NCBI GenBank assembly: GCA_021200895.1 | Contig: JAJQFX010000068.1 | Span: 1 to 10,875, forward strand | Length of the DNA: 10,875 bases | Reading direction: 5' to 3' | Source: Clostridiales bacterium | Lineage (GTDB): Bacteria; Bacillota; Clostridia; Oscillospirales; Oscillospiraceae | Part shown: one piece after another, positions 1-6,659 of the stretch | How the letters are laid out: every line of letters starts with the position of its first letter | How positions within the stretch are numbered: position 1 is the stretch's first letter | The notes under the pieces: model-generated | Told to the model about the DNA's origin: nothing | Seen by the model: the letters and a program-made list of their open reading frames with translations, nothing else | The model's database searches: none | Program-made: the position numbers and the translations under genes

Positions 1-530
1 CCTGTCCGGGCAGTTTCCCCGGCAACGTAAAAACAACCGCAGAAACAGCCGCCGGGCTTTAAGACCCGGAACACCTCCCGGTAAGCTGCTTCTTTATCGG
101 GAAAAGCATGAAATCCATTGAGGGAAAGTACGATGTCAAAGCTGCCGTCTGGAAAGGGCAAGCTTCCCACATCCCCCTGTTGAAAATGGACATGGGTCAG
201 CCCGTCCCGTTTTGCTCTTCTTTGCGCACGGGACATCATCTCCTCGGAATAGTCCAGACAGGTGATGTTCGCATCAGGCAGATTTTGATAGATCGGCATG
301 GTCAGCACGCCGGTACCCACCGGCACTTCCAGCAACGAACCGGAGAAATCCTCTGGAATACCGGAAAGCGCACGGGACAGATATTCAACGTTTTCCGTCT
401 GTCCCATATCCCACACCAGTCTGCACACGGCTTTGCCCAGCAGGGTAGAACAGGTGATCATGCCATCATATAAAGTCGCTTCTTTCCCTAATGTACGATA
501 TGCGGATTTGATTGCATCGAATCTGTACAT
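1..530 (-). CDS. Class I SAM-dependent methyltransferase, C-terminus cut by window edge
   Basis: The minus strand is open from an ATG at 530 to the left edge, giving 176 residues with no stop, so the gene is partial. The N-terminus reads MYRFDAIKSAYRTLGKEA. Residues 66-76 (LLEVPVGTGVL) match the SAM-binding motif I of Rossmann methyltransferases, followed by the acidic motif II (CLDYSEEMM) that normally contacts the SAM ribose. The post-I segment GDVGSLPFPDGSFDIVLSLNG and the stretch REVFRVLKPGG are typical of the Methyltransf_11/UbiE-like group. The likely activity is methyl transfer from SAM to a small molecule; the substrate cannot be told. An AGGAGG site (CAGGAGGGGCTACT before ATG) supports the start. 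Base composition looks less GC-rich than the genes to the right. It has its own promoter and lies behind the ptsI terminator, so it is a separate unit. Confidence 0.9.
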   Translation of the reverse strand, partial: MYRFDAIKSAYRTLGKEATLYDGMITCSTLLGKAVCRLVWDMGQTENVEYLSRALSGIPEDFSGSLLEVPVGTGVLTMPIYQNLPDANITCLDYSEEMMSRAQRRAKRDGLTHVHFQQGDVGSLPFPDGSFDIVLSLNGFHAFPDKEAAYREVFRVLKPGGCFCGCFYVAGETART

Positions 531-547
531 AGTAGCCCCTCCTGTAC

Positions 548-563
548 GTTAGTGTAAGCTAAC
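548..563. promoter_or_regulatory. Operator-like inverted repeat at the methyltransferase transcription start
   Basis: GTTAG (548-552) and CTAAC (559-563) form 5-bp arms around 6 bases. The dyad begins 4 bases after the -10 box, so a bound repressor would cover the start site. It resembles operators of TetR- or DtxR-type repressors in general form, but I cannot assign a regulator, and none is encoded in the window. Confidence 0.45.
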
Positions 564-567
564 CCTT

Positions 568-596
568 AGTATAGCAGAAAGAGACTGCAAAATCAA
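568..596 (-). promoter_or_regulatory. Sigma-A type promoter of the methyltransferase gene
   Basis: On the minus strand TTGATT (596-591) is followed after 17 bp by TATACT (573-568), preceded by TGC as an extended -10. The predicted start lies about 7 nt downstream, near 561, some 30 nt before the ATG at 530. Confidence 0.7.
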
Positions 597-626
597 GCCG
601 TGATCCATTGATTTTTTAGTTTTGCA

Positions 627-663
627 GATAAAAAGAAAGACCGCCTGTTATCAGGCGGTCTTT
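627..663 (-). terminator. Rho-independent terminator after ptsI
   Basis: AAAGACCGCCTG (636-647) and CAGGCGGTCTTT (652-663) form a perfect 12-bp stem with a 4-base loop. Read on the minus strand it is followed by CTTTTTATC. It lies about 86 nt beyond the inferred original ptsI stop at 749-751. The stop used by the frame as sequenced (651-653) falls inside the hairpin. Confidence 0.88.
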
Positions 664-2393
664 CCAAAGCCGTTGAGTTCCGGTTTCCAAGCGTTCAGTG
701 CGATTCCAATCACGTCAATCAGTCCTGAATGCCAGTGGTATTGGCTTTTTATGGTATACACGTTTCCGGCGTGCAGGTTTGGGCGACGCTCCCACGGATG
801 GCCGCCCGGAGGGACGGCACGCTGGCAGGGGGAGACGCTGAGCTCATCGATGCCGATAGCAAGGAAGGCAGGCAGCAGGGAGAGGTCAGCCCCCAGCTCG
901 CCGCAGATGCCGATCCAGATGCCCTCCCCGTGGGCGGCGTCGGCGGCCATTTTCAGCGCCCGCAGGATGGCGGGATGGTGGGGGTCGAAGAACTTCCCCA
1001 GGTCGTTGCACTGCCGGTCGCAGGCCAGGGTGTACTGGGTCAGGTCGTTGGTGCCAACGGAGAAGAAGTCCACCAGCTTCGCAAGGTCCTGGGCTATAAA
1101 GACAGAGGCGGGCGTCTCTATCATAATGCCGATTTCTGTCTCCGGGTTGAAGGGAATGCCCCCCTTTGTCAGCTCCGCCATGACGCGCTTGCAGGCCCGC
1201 TTGCACTCCTTCACCTCCCAGACAGAGGTGATCATGGGGAACAGGATGGCCACCTTGCCATAGGCGGAGGCCCGGTACAGCGCCCGCAGTTGGGGGCGGA
1301 ATACCTCCGGCCGGTTCAGGCAGAGGCGGATAGCCCGGAGGCCCATGGCGGGGTTCTCCTCTTTCGTCAGATGGAAGTAATCCACCTGTTTGTCCGCGCC
1401 GATGTCCAGAGTGCGGATGATGACCCGCTTGCCGCCCATGGCTTCCGCCACCGACTTGTACGCCTGGAACTGCTCCTCCTCGGTGGGGTAGTCGCTGGCG
1501 GCCAGATACAGGAACTCGGAGCGGAACAGGCCGATGCCCTGGCCGCCGCTGGCGAGCACAGCGTTGACCTCTTCCGGAGCGCTGATGTTGCAGCAGAGAT
1601 CAATGTGCCGCCCGTCCAGGGTCACGTCCTCCTGACCCTTCATGGTTTGCATCCGCTCCCGCATCTGCTCCTGCCTGGCCAGCTTCTCCCGGAAGGACTG
1701 GAGGGTAATCTCGTCCGGCTCCAGGCAGACCTTGTCTGTCTCCCCGTCGATGTAAGCCGTCCGGCCCTCGTAGCCCTGCTTCAGGGCGTCCCCCAGGCCG
1801 CAGATGGCGGGGATGCCCATGGTGCGGGCCAAAATGGCCGTATGGCTGTTGCCGGAGCCGCCCTGAGTGATAAGACCGAGAATTTTGCGCTTATCCAGCT
1901 GGAGCGTCTCCGAGGGGGCCAAATCGTCGGCGGCCAAAATCACCGGCTCCTCCGGGTCTACGTTACCCTCCACAACGCCCATCAGGTTGTTCAGAATACG
2001 CTGGGTGGCATCTTTGATGTCGGCAGCCCGGGCCTGCATATACGCGTCGTCCGTGGCGGTGAATATGGCCGCGAATTGCTCCCCTGCCTGCTGGACGGCA
2101 TATTCCACATTGCAGTGCTCCGCCTCCAGCGTGGACAGGATGCAGTCCACATAGTCCTCGTCCTCCACGAACATGGCATGGGTCTCAAAGAGGACGGCGG
2201 AGTCCTCCCCGGACTCCGCCCGGCATTGTTCTGCCAGCACCTCCAGCTGCTCCACGGACTGAGCCTGGGCCTGCTCCAAACGGGCCTTTTCGCCTTCGAC
2301 ATCTTCTACCGTGCGCTCTGCGACCGCACCGCTGCTGCGCCGGAAGAAGTACAGCGGCCCGCTGGTCACGCCCTTGCCCTGTATCAAAATCAC
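651..2393 (-). CDS. ptsI: PTS enzyme I (phosphoenolpyruvate-protein phosphotransferase), probable 3' frameshift
   Basis: Enzyme I moves phosphate from phosphoenolpyruvate to HPr in the cytoplasm, the first step of PTS sugar uptake. The start is GTG at 2393 with GGAGGG six bases upstream (MILIQGKGVTSGPL). Residues 170-200 hold the phosphohistidine region, with GNSHTAILAR placing the active His at 184. GIGLFRSEFLYL (286-297) and FFSVGTNDLTQYTLACDR (443-460) are the PEP-utiliser barrel signatures, and GICGELGAD carries the catalytic Cys at 497. As sequenced the protein has 580 residues, but after P522 the tail is unlike any enzyme I and runs into the terminator. Removing one base from the C run on the minus strand (828-832) gives SVSPASVPSLRAAIRGS and a stop at 749-751, a 547-residue enzyme. 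The gene starts 51 nt after the DUF4129-type gene with no promoter visible between. No ptsH is in the window. Activity is likely if the frameshift is a sequence error. Confidence 0.93.
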   Translation of the reverse strand: MILIQGKGVTSGPLYFFRRSSGAVAERTVEDVEGEKARLEQAQAQSVEQLEVLAEQCRAESGEDSAVLFETHAMFVEDEDYVDCILSTLEAEHCNVEYAVQQAGEQFAAIFTATDDAYMQARAADIKDATQRILNNLMGVVEGNVDPEEPVILAADDLAPSETLQLDKRKILGLITQGGSGNSHTAILARTMGIPAICGLGDALKQGYEGRTAYIDGETDKVCLEPDEITLQSFREKLARQEQMRERMQTMKGQEDVTLDGRHIDLCCNISAPEEVNAVLASGGQGIGLFRSEFLYLAASDYPTEEEQFQAYKSVAEAMGGKRVIIRTLDIGADKQVDYFHLTKEENPAMGLRAIRLCLNRPEVFRPQLRALYRASAYGKVAILFPMITSVWEVKECKRACKRVMAELTKGGIPFNPETEIGIMIETPASVFIAQDLAKLVDFFSVGTNDLTQYTLACDRQCNDLGKFFDPHHPAILRALKMAADAAHGEGIWIGICGELGADLSLLPAFLAIGIDELSVSPCQRAVPPGGHPWERRPNLHAGNVYTIKSQYHWHSGLIDVIGIALNAWKPELNGFGKTA

Positions 2394-2444
2394 GTTGCTC
2401 CCTCCAGTCGGGTTACTTTTTGGTGAAGCTGCACCCAGGTAGGG

Positions 2445-3665
2445 TTACAGGGATGGATAGTCGTCATGCAGGGTGCGGTATAGCGCTTTCGCCCTTGCTG
2501 CATCCTCCTTGGTGGCCTGGTCATTGTACCGGGCGGCGATGTAGAGCTGCCGGAGGGCCTGGACTGCGGCGGGGTCAAAGGTGTAGCGGCTTTTGGCGGC
2601 CACATCCTGGCTGGTGTCGCCAGCCTTCCGCTCCAGCCCCCGGCTGCGGTACAGCGCTAAAAACTTCTGATAGTACAGCCGCACCCGCTGGACAGGGGAG
2701 CGGCCAAACCGGGGGAGGGTACGGGGGTTGCTCCCGGCGACGGCGGAGCGCACCGTCTGCCCAGGCTCTTCTTCCTCCGCCTTCCTGGCGCTGCGGGAGA
2801 GCCAGCGGAACACCAGCACGACGAGGACTGCCCCCAAAAGCAGCGCAAGGGCGATGCACACCCGGCTGAACAGCTCGCCATTGTTTCCGCTGGCCTCCAG
2901 GTCGCCGAACAAGTCCTCCGTATCGCCCAGGGTCAGGGACTGCACCTCCTGCTCCTCCCCGGTGAAGCGGAACTGCACCCAGGAGAAGAGCCACAGCACG
3001 CCCTGTATCACCGCGCCCAGCAGCTGGAACAGGGTCATCAGAATGGGGGCGAAAACGGTCTCGTACACCCACCAGAGGGCGGCGGCGCAGCCCTGTAAGA
3101 AGGCTCTGGAGCTGAGGCCCAGGGCGGCCAGCCCTATCCCTGCCGCCAGCGCCAGGTTCATGGCCTGATACCGGGGCTGGCAGCACACCGCCAGGTCGTG
3201 CCGCAGGGAACGGCTCAGCAGGACGCAGCAGGCCAGCCCGATGAGCCCCGCCGGAATGGTGATGGCGGCAAGGAGGTCTCCGCAGCCGACCATCAGCAGA
3301 AACAGGCAAAAGATTAGCAGCGCCTTCCAGAAAACGGAAAAAATATCCAGCTGGCGGCTTTGCTCCGGCACATACCGCCCCCCGGCTGCCAGCCAAATCA
3401 CATAGAGGGCCGGGGGCGCGATGGCGACCCAGGCGGCAACGTTCCCGCCCGGCAGCAGCCAGCCCGCCGCCAGCAGCACCAGGGGCAGGAGCCGGAGCCA
3501 TCCCCGCTCCCGCAGCAGGTAGGTCAGCAGGCCCACGGCGCTCTGCACGCCATAGGCGGCCAGCAGCAGCGGGGCCTCCGCCCCGACCAGCGCTGCGAAG
3601 AAGCCGCCGAAGGCGTAGTATATTCCCAAGTCAGACAGCAGCTTTAGCAGGACAAGGGCCGTCAT
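2445..3665 (-). CDS. Polytopic membrane protein with C-terminal DUF4129-like domain
   Basis: The protein has 406 residues from the ATG at 3665, which overlaps the stop of the DUF58 gene as ATGA. Translational coupling makes this start far likelier than in-frame codons further upstream. Hydrophobic stretches at about 5-28, 32-50, 58-71, 76-94, 110-150, 168-187, 195-230 and 268-288 suggest eight or nine membrane spans. After the last span comes a charged cytoplasmic tail (289-406). The segment VRLYYQKFLALYRSRGL, then GDTSQDVAA and a final ALRQLYIAARYND, resembles the DUF4129 domain found at the end of transglutaminase membrane proteins next to MoxR/DUF58 genes. No transglutaminase domain is present: the only sizeable loop before the last span (about 231-267) is too short. 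The role is unknown, probably in the cell envelope together with its two upstream partners. Confidence 0.78.
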   Translation of the reverse strand: MTALVLLKLLSDLGIYYAFGGFFAALVGAEAPLLLAAYGVQSAVGLLTYLLRERGWLRLLPLVLLAAGWLLPGGNVAAWVAIAPPALYVIWLAAGGRYVPEQSRQLDIFSVFWKALLIFCLFLLMVGCGDLLAAITIPAGLIGLACCVLLSRSLRHDLAVCCQPRYQAMNLALAAGIGLAALGLSSRAFLQGCAAALWWVYETVFAPILMTLFQLLGAVIQGVLWLFSWVQFRFTGEEQEVQSLTLGDTEDLFGDLEASGNNGELFSRVCIALALLLGAVLVVLVFRWLSRSARKAEEEEPGQTVRSAVAGSNPRTLPRFGRSPVQRVRLYYQKFLALYRSRGLERKAGDTSQDVAAKSRYTFDPAAVQALRQLYIAARYNDQATKEDAARAKALYRTLHDDYPSL

Positions 3666-4729
3666 AGGGTCGCCTCCTCTCCGATCAGCGTCCACAGCCC
3701 CACCCCGGCCCGGTCCGCCCACAGGGCGGCCAGCCGGAGAGCCTCCGGGTCGCGCTCCGGCGTGAGGAACAGCAGGCCGTGGGTGCCGTCAGAGCTGCGC
3801 ACGGCCCGTTCCAACAGCGCCTCACAGGAGCAGGTGGGCTGATATAGCCCCCGGCCCAGCCCCTCCAGGATGTACAGGAGGTGGCGCTGGCCCAGCCCTT
3901 CGCTGACGGACTGCCAGGAGGCAAAGTCTCCGGCGGTGATGGCGTTGGTCTGGAAGGCGTATCGGATGCCCTGCTCCTCCAGCTGGCTGCAAAGGGTGCG
4001 GGCCAGGCTGTAGCAGGCTTCCATCAGCGGCTCCGGCTCCTCCGCCTGACAGGCTACATTTAAAACCACGGTGATGGAGGTCTCCAGGGTGTAGTCATAC
4101 TGCTTCACCATCAGCTTGCCGGTGCGGGCCATCTGCGTCCAGGACAGCATTTTCATCGGCTCCCGGCCTGTATAGTCCCGATAGCCCACCGTCAGCACCG
4201 GGTCCTCATAGAGGAAGCGGTTCACGGAGAGGTCGCCGGGGAAGCCGCCGGAGAGCTGCCCCAAATCCTCCGCCGGGGCCTCTTTGGGCAGCACCACCAC
4301 CTCCAGAAACTGGTCATAGCTCTGCTGTTCCTCAGAAAGGCCCAAAAAATCCCCGCAATAAACCGTCAGCCCATGCACCAGGTACCGCCCCCGCCTGTCG
4401 GCGGAGAGGGAGACGCGCTGGTCGAGCCGCTGCCTCGGGGACAGCCAGGTGGTGACGGACAGGTACTGCCCGCCCCGGTTGTCCGGCCGAAGCTGACCGG
4501 AGGGCGCGTCCACCGCAAGGCTTCCAGGCAAGCGAACGACCACCCGCAGGAAGGGGAAGAAGGCCGGGCTGTGATTCGTCAGGTGCAGAATCAGGTCAAA
4601 CTGCGCCCCCGGCTCCACCAGCGGCGCTGAGAAGGATAACGTCGCCTCCAGCCCCTGCAGCCCCCGGCGGCGGGTCAGGTACTGAAGCAGGACAGCCAGC
4701 AGCACCACGACGATGAGCAGGGCAATCAT
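3662..4729 (-). CDS. DUF58 domain-containing membrane-anchored protein
   Basis: The protein has 355 residues. The start is the ATG at 4729, which overlaps the MoxR stop as ATGA; a longer in-frame reading begins inside the moxR gene and is rejected. One membrane segment lies at the N-terminus (MIALLIVVVLLAVLLQYL), followed by an outward beta-rich part. The DUF58 signature is at about 181-212: VGYRDYTGREPMKMLSWTQ, then MARTGKLMVKQYD, matching the family's conserved R-Y-G-D/E...W...R-T-G-K-L pattern. The C-terminal half resembles a von Willebrand A-like fold, as is usual for DUF58. In this family the MoxR ATPase is thought to act as a chaperone for the DUF58/VWA partner; the exact substrate is not known. 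Its stop overlaps the next gene's ATG, so the three genes are tightly co-translated. Confidence 0.88.
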   Translation of the reverse strand: MIALLIVVVLLAVLLQYLTRRRGLQGLEATLSFSAPLVEPGAQFDLILHLTNHSPAFFPFLRVVVRLPGSLAVDAPSGQLRPDNRGGQYLSVTTWLSPRQRLDQRVSLSADRRGRYLVHGLTVYCGDFLGLSEEQQSYDQFLEVVVLPKEAPAEDLGQLSGGFPGDLSVNRFLYEDPVLTVGYRDYTGREPMKMLSWTQMARTGKLMVKQYDYTLETSITVVLNVACQAEEPEPLMEACYSLARTLCSQLEEQGIRYAFQTNAITAGDFASWQSVSEGLGQRHLLYILEGLGRGLYQPTCSCEALLERAVRSSDGTHGLLFLTPERDPEALRLAALWADRAGVGLWTLIGEEATL

Positions 4730-5676
4730 GGCTCGGCTTCCAGCGGGACGGGGGTCTTCTCCAGAATGCGCTGGAGAAAGTCCTCCGCCTTGGCCCCCTT
4801 GGACCCGCCTCCGGCCCCCAGCCGGTGGCACAGGACGAAGGGAGCCAGGTACTTCACATCCTCCGGCAGCACATAGGCCCGGCCGTTCAGAGCGGCGGTG
4901 GCCTGGGCCGCCCGGTACAATGCCTGCGCCCCACGGGTGGAGACGCCGGTGACAAAGGCGCTCTCCTGCCGCGTCCCCTGGATAATATCCATCAGGTAGC
5001 CCAGCACAGCCGGGGAGACCTTCACCTCCCGCCAGGCGGAGCGAACGTAGGCGGTCTCCTCCGCCGTGACGACTTGCCCCAGCCCGGCCAGCAAATCGGT
5101 GGCGGCGGGGCGGGCCAGGACGGACATCTCCTGTTCCCTGGTCATGTACCCCAGGGAGAGGCGCATGAAGAACCGGTCGATTTGGGCCTCCGGCAGAGGG
5201 AAGGTGCCGTAGGATTCCAGCGGATTCTGGGTGGCCATCACCAGGAAGGGTTCCTCCAGAGGCATGGTGTCGCCGTCCACCGTCACCTGCCGCTCCTCCA
5301 TAGCCTCCAACAGGCTGGACTGGGTGCGGGGAGTTGCCCGGTTGATTTCATCCGCCAGGACGATGTTGGACAGCAGCGGGCCGGGGCGGAACTGAAACGT
5401 CCCGGTTTTCTGGTTGTAAAAGTGGATGCCGGTCAGGTCGGAGGGCAGCAGGTCGGGGGTGAACTGGATACGCTTAAAGTTGCCGCCCACGGTTTTGGCG
5501 AAGGCCCGGAGCAGCATGGTCTTGCCGGTGCCGGGTACGTCCTCCAGCAGCACATGGCCGGAGCAGAGAAAGCTCGTCAGCACCAGGGTGATGACATCGT
5601 CCTTCCCAACGATGACCTGGGAGCAGTTTGCCAGCACCTTTTCTTTGTAATCTGTAAATCGGGAGAGCTCTAACAT
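4726..5676 (-). CDS. MoxR-family AAA+ ATPase
   Basis: The protein has 316 residues from the ATG at 5676, with GAGGT about eight bases upstream. The Walker A is DVPGTGKT (46-53), the Walker B VLADEIN (107-112), sensor 1 is ATQNP (148-152), and the arginine-finger region is AQIDRF (164-169). The phrase GTFPLPEAQIDRFF is diagnostic of MoxR proteins (AAA_3), and the C-terminal lid follows (about 225-300). Length is normal for the family. MoxR ATPases use ATP to remodel or assemble partner proteins, often ones with VWA or DUF58 domains, and here the DUF58 gene overlaps by four bases. It is the first gene of its operon, downstream of a strong promoter. A cytoplasmic location is inferred from the absence of a signal or membrane segment. 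Confidence 0.94.
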   Translation of the reverse strand: MLELSRFTDYKEKVLANCSQVIVGKDDVITLVLTSFLCSGHVLLEDVPGTGKTMLLRAFAKTVGGNFKRIQFTPDLLPSDLTGIHFYNQKTGTFQFRPGPLLSNIVLADEINRATPRTQSSLLEAMEERQVTVDGDTMPLEEPFLVMATQNPLESYGTFPLPEAQIDRFFMRLSLGYMTREQEMSVLARPAATDLLAGLGQVVTAEETAYVRSAWREVKVSPAVLGYLMDIIQGTRQESAFVTGVSTRGAQALYRAAQATAALNGRAYVLPEDVKYLAPFVLCHRLGAGGGSKGAKAEDFLQRILEKTPVPLEAEP

Positions 5677-5729
5677 GGGATACCTCGGTTCTAGGATGGG
5701 GTTACAGGCCGTCAGACGGGACGGACATG

Positions 5730-5759
5730 GGCGAGTTTTCGCCTAAAGTATTATAGGCG
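5730..5759. promoter_or_regulatory. Nested dyads over the -10 box and start site of the moxR promoter
   Basis: CGCCTA (5740-5745) and TAGGCG (5754-5759) are 6-bp inverted arms flanking the core of the -10 box. A second dyad, GGCGA (5730-5734) with TCGCC (5739-5743), overlaps the predicted start and would form a small hairpin at the extreme 5' end of the mRNA. The first looks like a repressor operator. No regulator gene is nearby. Confidence 0.45.
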
Positions 5760-5779
5760 TAAATTGCAGAGAATGTCAA
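5750..5779 (-). promoter_or_regulatory. Consensus sigma-A promoter of the moxR operon
   Basis: TTGACA (5779-5774) and TATAAT (5755-5750) are both perfect hexamers, 18 bp apart. The predicted start is near 5743, leaving a leader of about 65 nt before the moxR ATG. Confidence 0.85.
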
Positions 5780-5785
5780 GTATCT

Positions 5786-5808
5786 CGACAAAGGCTGTCG
5801 GTTTGTCG
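5786..5808. promoter_or_regulatory. Inverted repeat upstream of the moxR promoter -35 box
   Basis: CGACAAA (5786-5792) and TTTGTCG (5802-5808) are perfect 7-bp arms separated by 9 bases. The repeat ends six bases from the -35 box, a usual place for an activator or repressor site. It could also form a hairpin in read-through RNA. Confidence 0.4.
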
Positions 5809-5885
5809 TGGCCGGCCTTTTGTATGTGTCAGAAATAGGGAACCTCTGAACAAATGCAGCCGATTCAAGAGTCCGCTTGGTGTGC

Positions 5886-5920
5886 ATAAAAAGGCCGCCC
5901 ACCGTTGTGCGGCGGGCGGC
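5886..5920 (-). terminator. Rho-independent terminator of the amino acid ABC operon
   Basis: On the minus strand GCCGCCCGCCG pairs with CGGTGGGCGGC (11 bp with one G-U pair, loop CACAA; 5920-5894), then CC and TTTTT (5892-5888). It begins 16 nt after the stop of the ATPase gene and separates this operon from the moxR promoter. Confidence 0.88.
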
Positions 5921-5936
5921 AGAAGTACAATGAGCG

Positions 5937-6659
5937 TTACAGAACTTTGGAGAGGAAAAGCTTCGTCCGCTCCTCCTGGGGATGGGAGAAAATTTGCTCA
6001 GGAGTACCCTGTTCCAAAATGCCGCCGCCGTCCATAAACAGAACTCGGGTGGCGACCTCACGGGCAAACCCCATCTCATGGGTGACTACCACCATGGTCA
6101 TGCCGTCGTCGGCCAGCTCCTTCATCACCTCCAGCACCTCACCTACCATCTCCGGATCTAGCGCGGAGGTGGGTTCATCGAAGAGCATGACTTTGGGCTT
6201 CATCGCCATGGCACGGACGATGGCAATTCGCTGCTTCTGGCCGCCGGAGAGCTGGGAAGGATAGGCGTTGGCCTTGTCTGCCAGACCGACCCGGCGCAGC
6301 AGGGTCATAGCGTTCTCCTCCGCCTCCGCTTTGCTCATTTGCTTGAGGCGCACGGGCGCCAAGGTCATGTTTTTGAGTACGCTGAGGTTGTTGAACAGAT
6401 TGAAGTGCTGGAACACCATACCCATCTTCTGACGCATCTGGTTGATGTTGGTTTTGGGGTCGGTCATGGATACTCCGTCAAAGATGATCTCACCGCTGGT
6501 GGGCATCTCCAAGAGGTTGAGACAGCGCAGGAAAGTGGACTTGCCGGAACCGGAGGGGCCGATGATAACGACCTTTTCCCCTACTTGAATGTGTTCCGTA
6601 ATGCCGCTAAGCACCTCATTGTCACCAAAACTCTTATGTAAATCCTTAACGACGATCAC
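5937..6659 (-). CDS. Polar amino acid ABC transporter ATP-binding protein (GlnQ/HisP type)
   Basis: The protein has 240 residues, the usual length. The GTG start at 6659 is preceded by AAAGGAGG ten bases upstream and lies inside the end of the permease gene (14-nt overlap). Walker A is GPSGSGKST (34-42), the Q-loop Gln 84 (MVFQHFNLF), the ABC signature LSGGQ (137-141), Walker B VMLFDEP (157-163) followed by TSALDPE, and the switch His 194 (VVTHEMGFA). The D-loop and the segment HFNLFNNLSVLKNM are typical of the polar amino acid family. It works on the cytoplasmic face as a dimer, powering import through the permease encoded just upstream. It is the last gene of the operon. Confidence 0.95.
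   Translation of the reverse strand: MIVVKDLHKSFGDNEVLSGITEHIQVGEKVVIIGPSGSGKSTFLRCLNLLEMPTSGEIIFDGVSMTDPKTNINQMRQKMGMVFQHFNLFNNLSVLKNMTLAPVRLKQMSKAEAEENAMTLLRRVGLADKANAYPSQLSGGQKQRIAIVRAMAMKPKVMLFDEPTSALDPEMVGEVLEVMKELADDGMTMVVVTHEMGFAREVATRVLFMDGGGILEQGTPEQIFSHPQEERTKLFLSKVL

Noticed and set aside
548..563. A DtxR/IdeR iron box upstream of the methyltransferase
   Set aside because: GTTAG and CTAAC recall the iron box, but the arm spacing (6 bases) differs from the 19-bp consensus, so only a generic operator is claimed.
729..2426. A 565-codon open frame on the plus strand opposite ptsI
   Set aside because: It lies antisense to a gene with clear catalytic motifs, has no ribosome site or family resemblance, and is the stop-free shadow expected of GC-rich third positions.
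2575..3501. A 308-codon minus-strand frame overlapping the membrane protein gene
   Set aside because: It is an out-of-frame Arg/Pro/Gly-rich reading of the gene at 2445-3665, whose own frame has membrane spans and an ATGA-coupled start.
4825..5673. A 282-codon plus-strand frame opposite moxR
   Set aside because: Antisense to an unmistakable AAA+ ATPase; its translation is low-complexity Gly/Gln/His-rich and matches nothing.
5793..5822. A plus-strand terminator (AAAGGCTG / CGGCCTTTT) near the moxR promoter
   Set aside because: No plus-strand gene ends here, the stem needs a wobble pair and a long loop, and the bases are better explained as part of the operator-like dyad.
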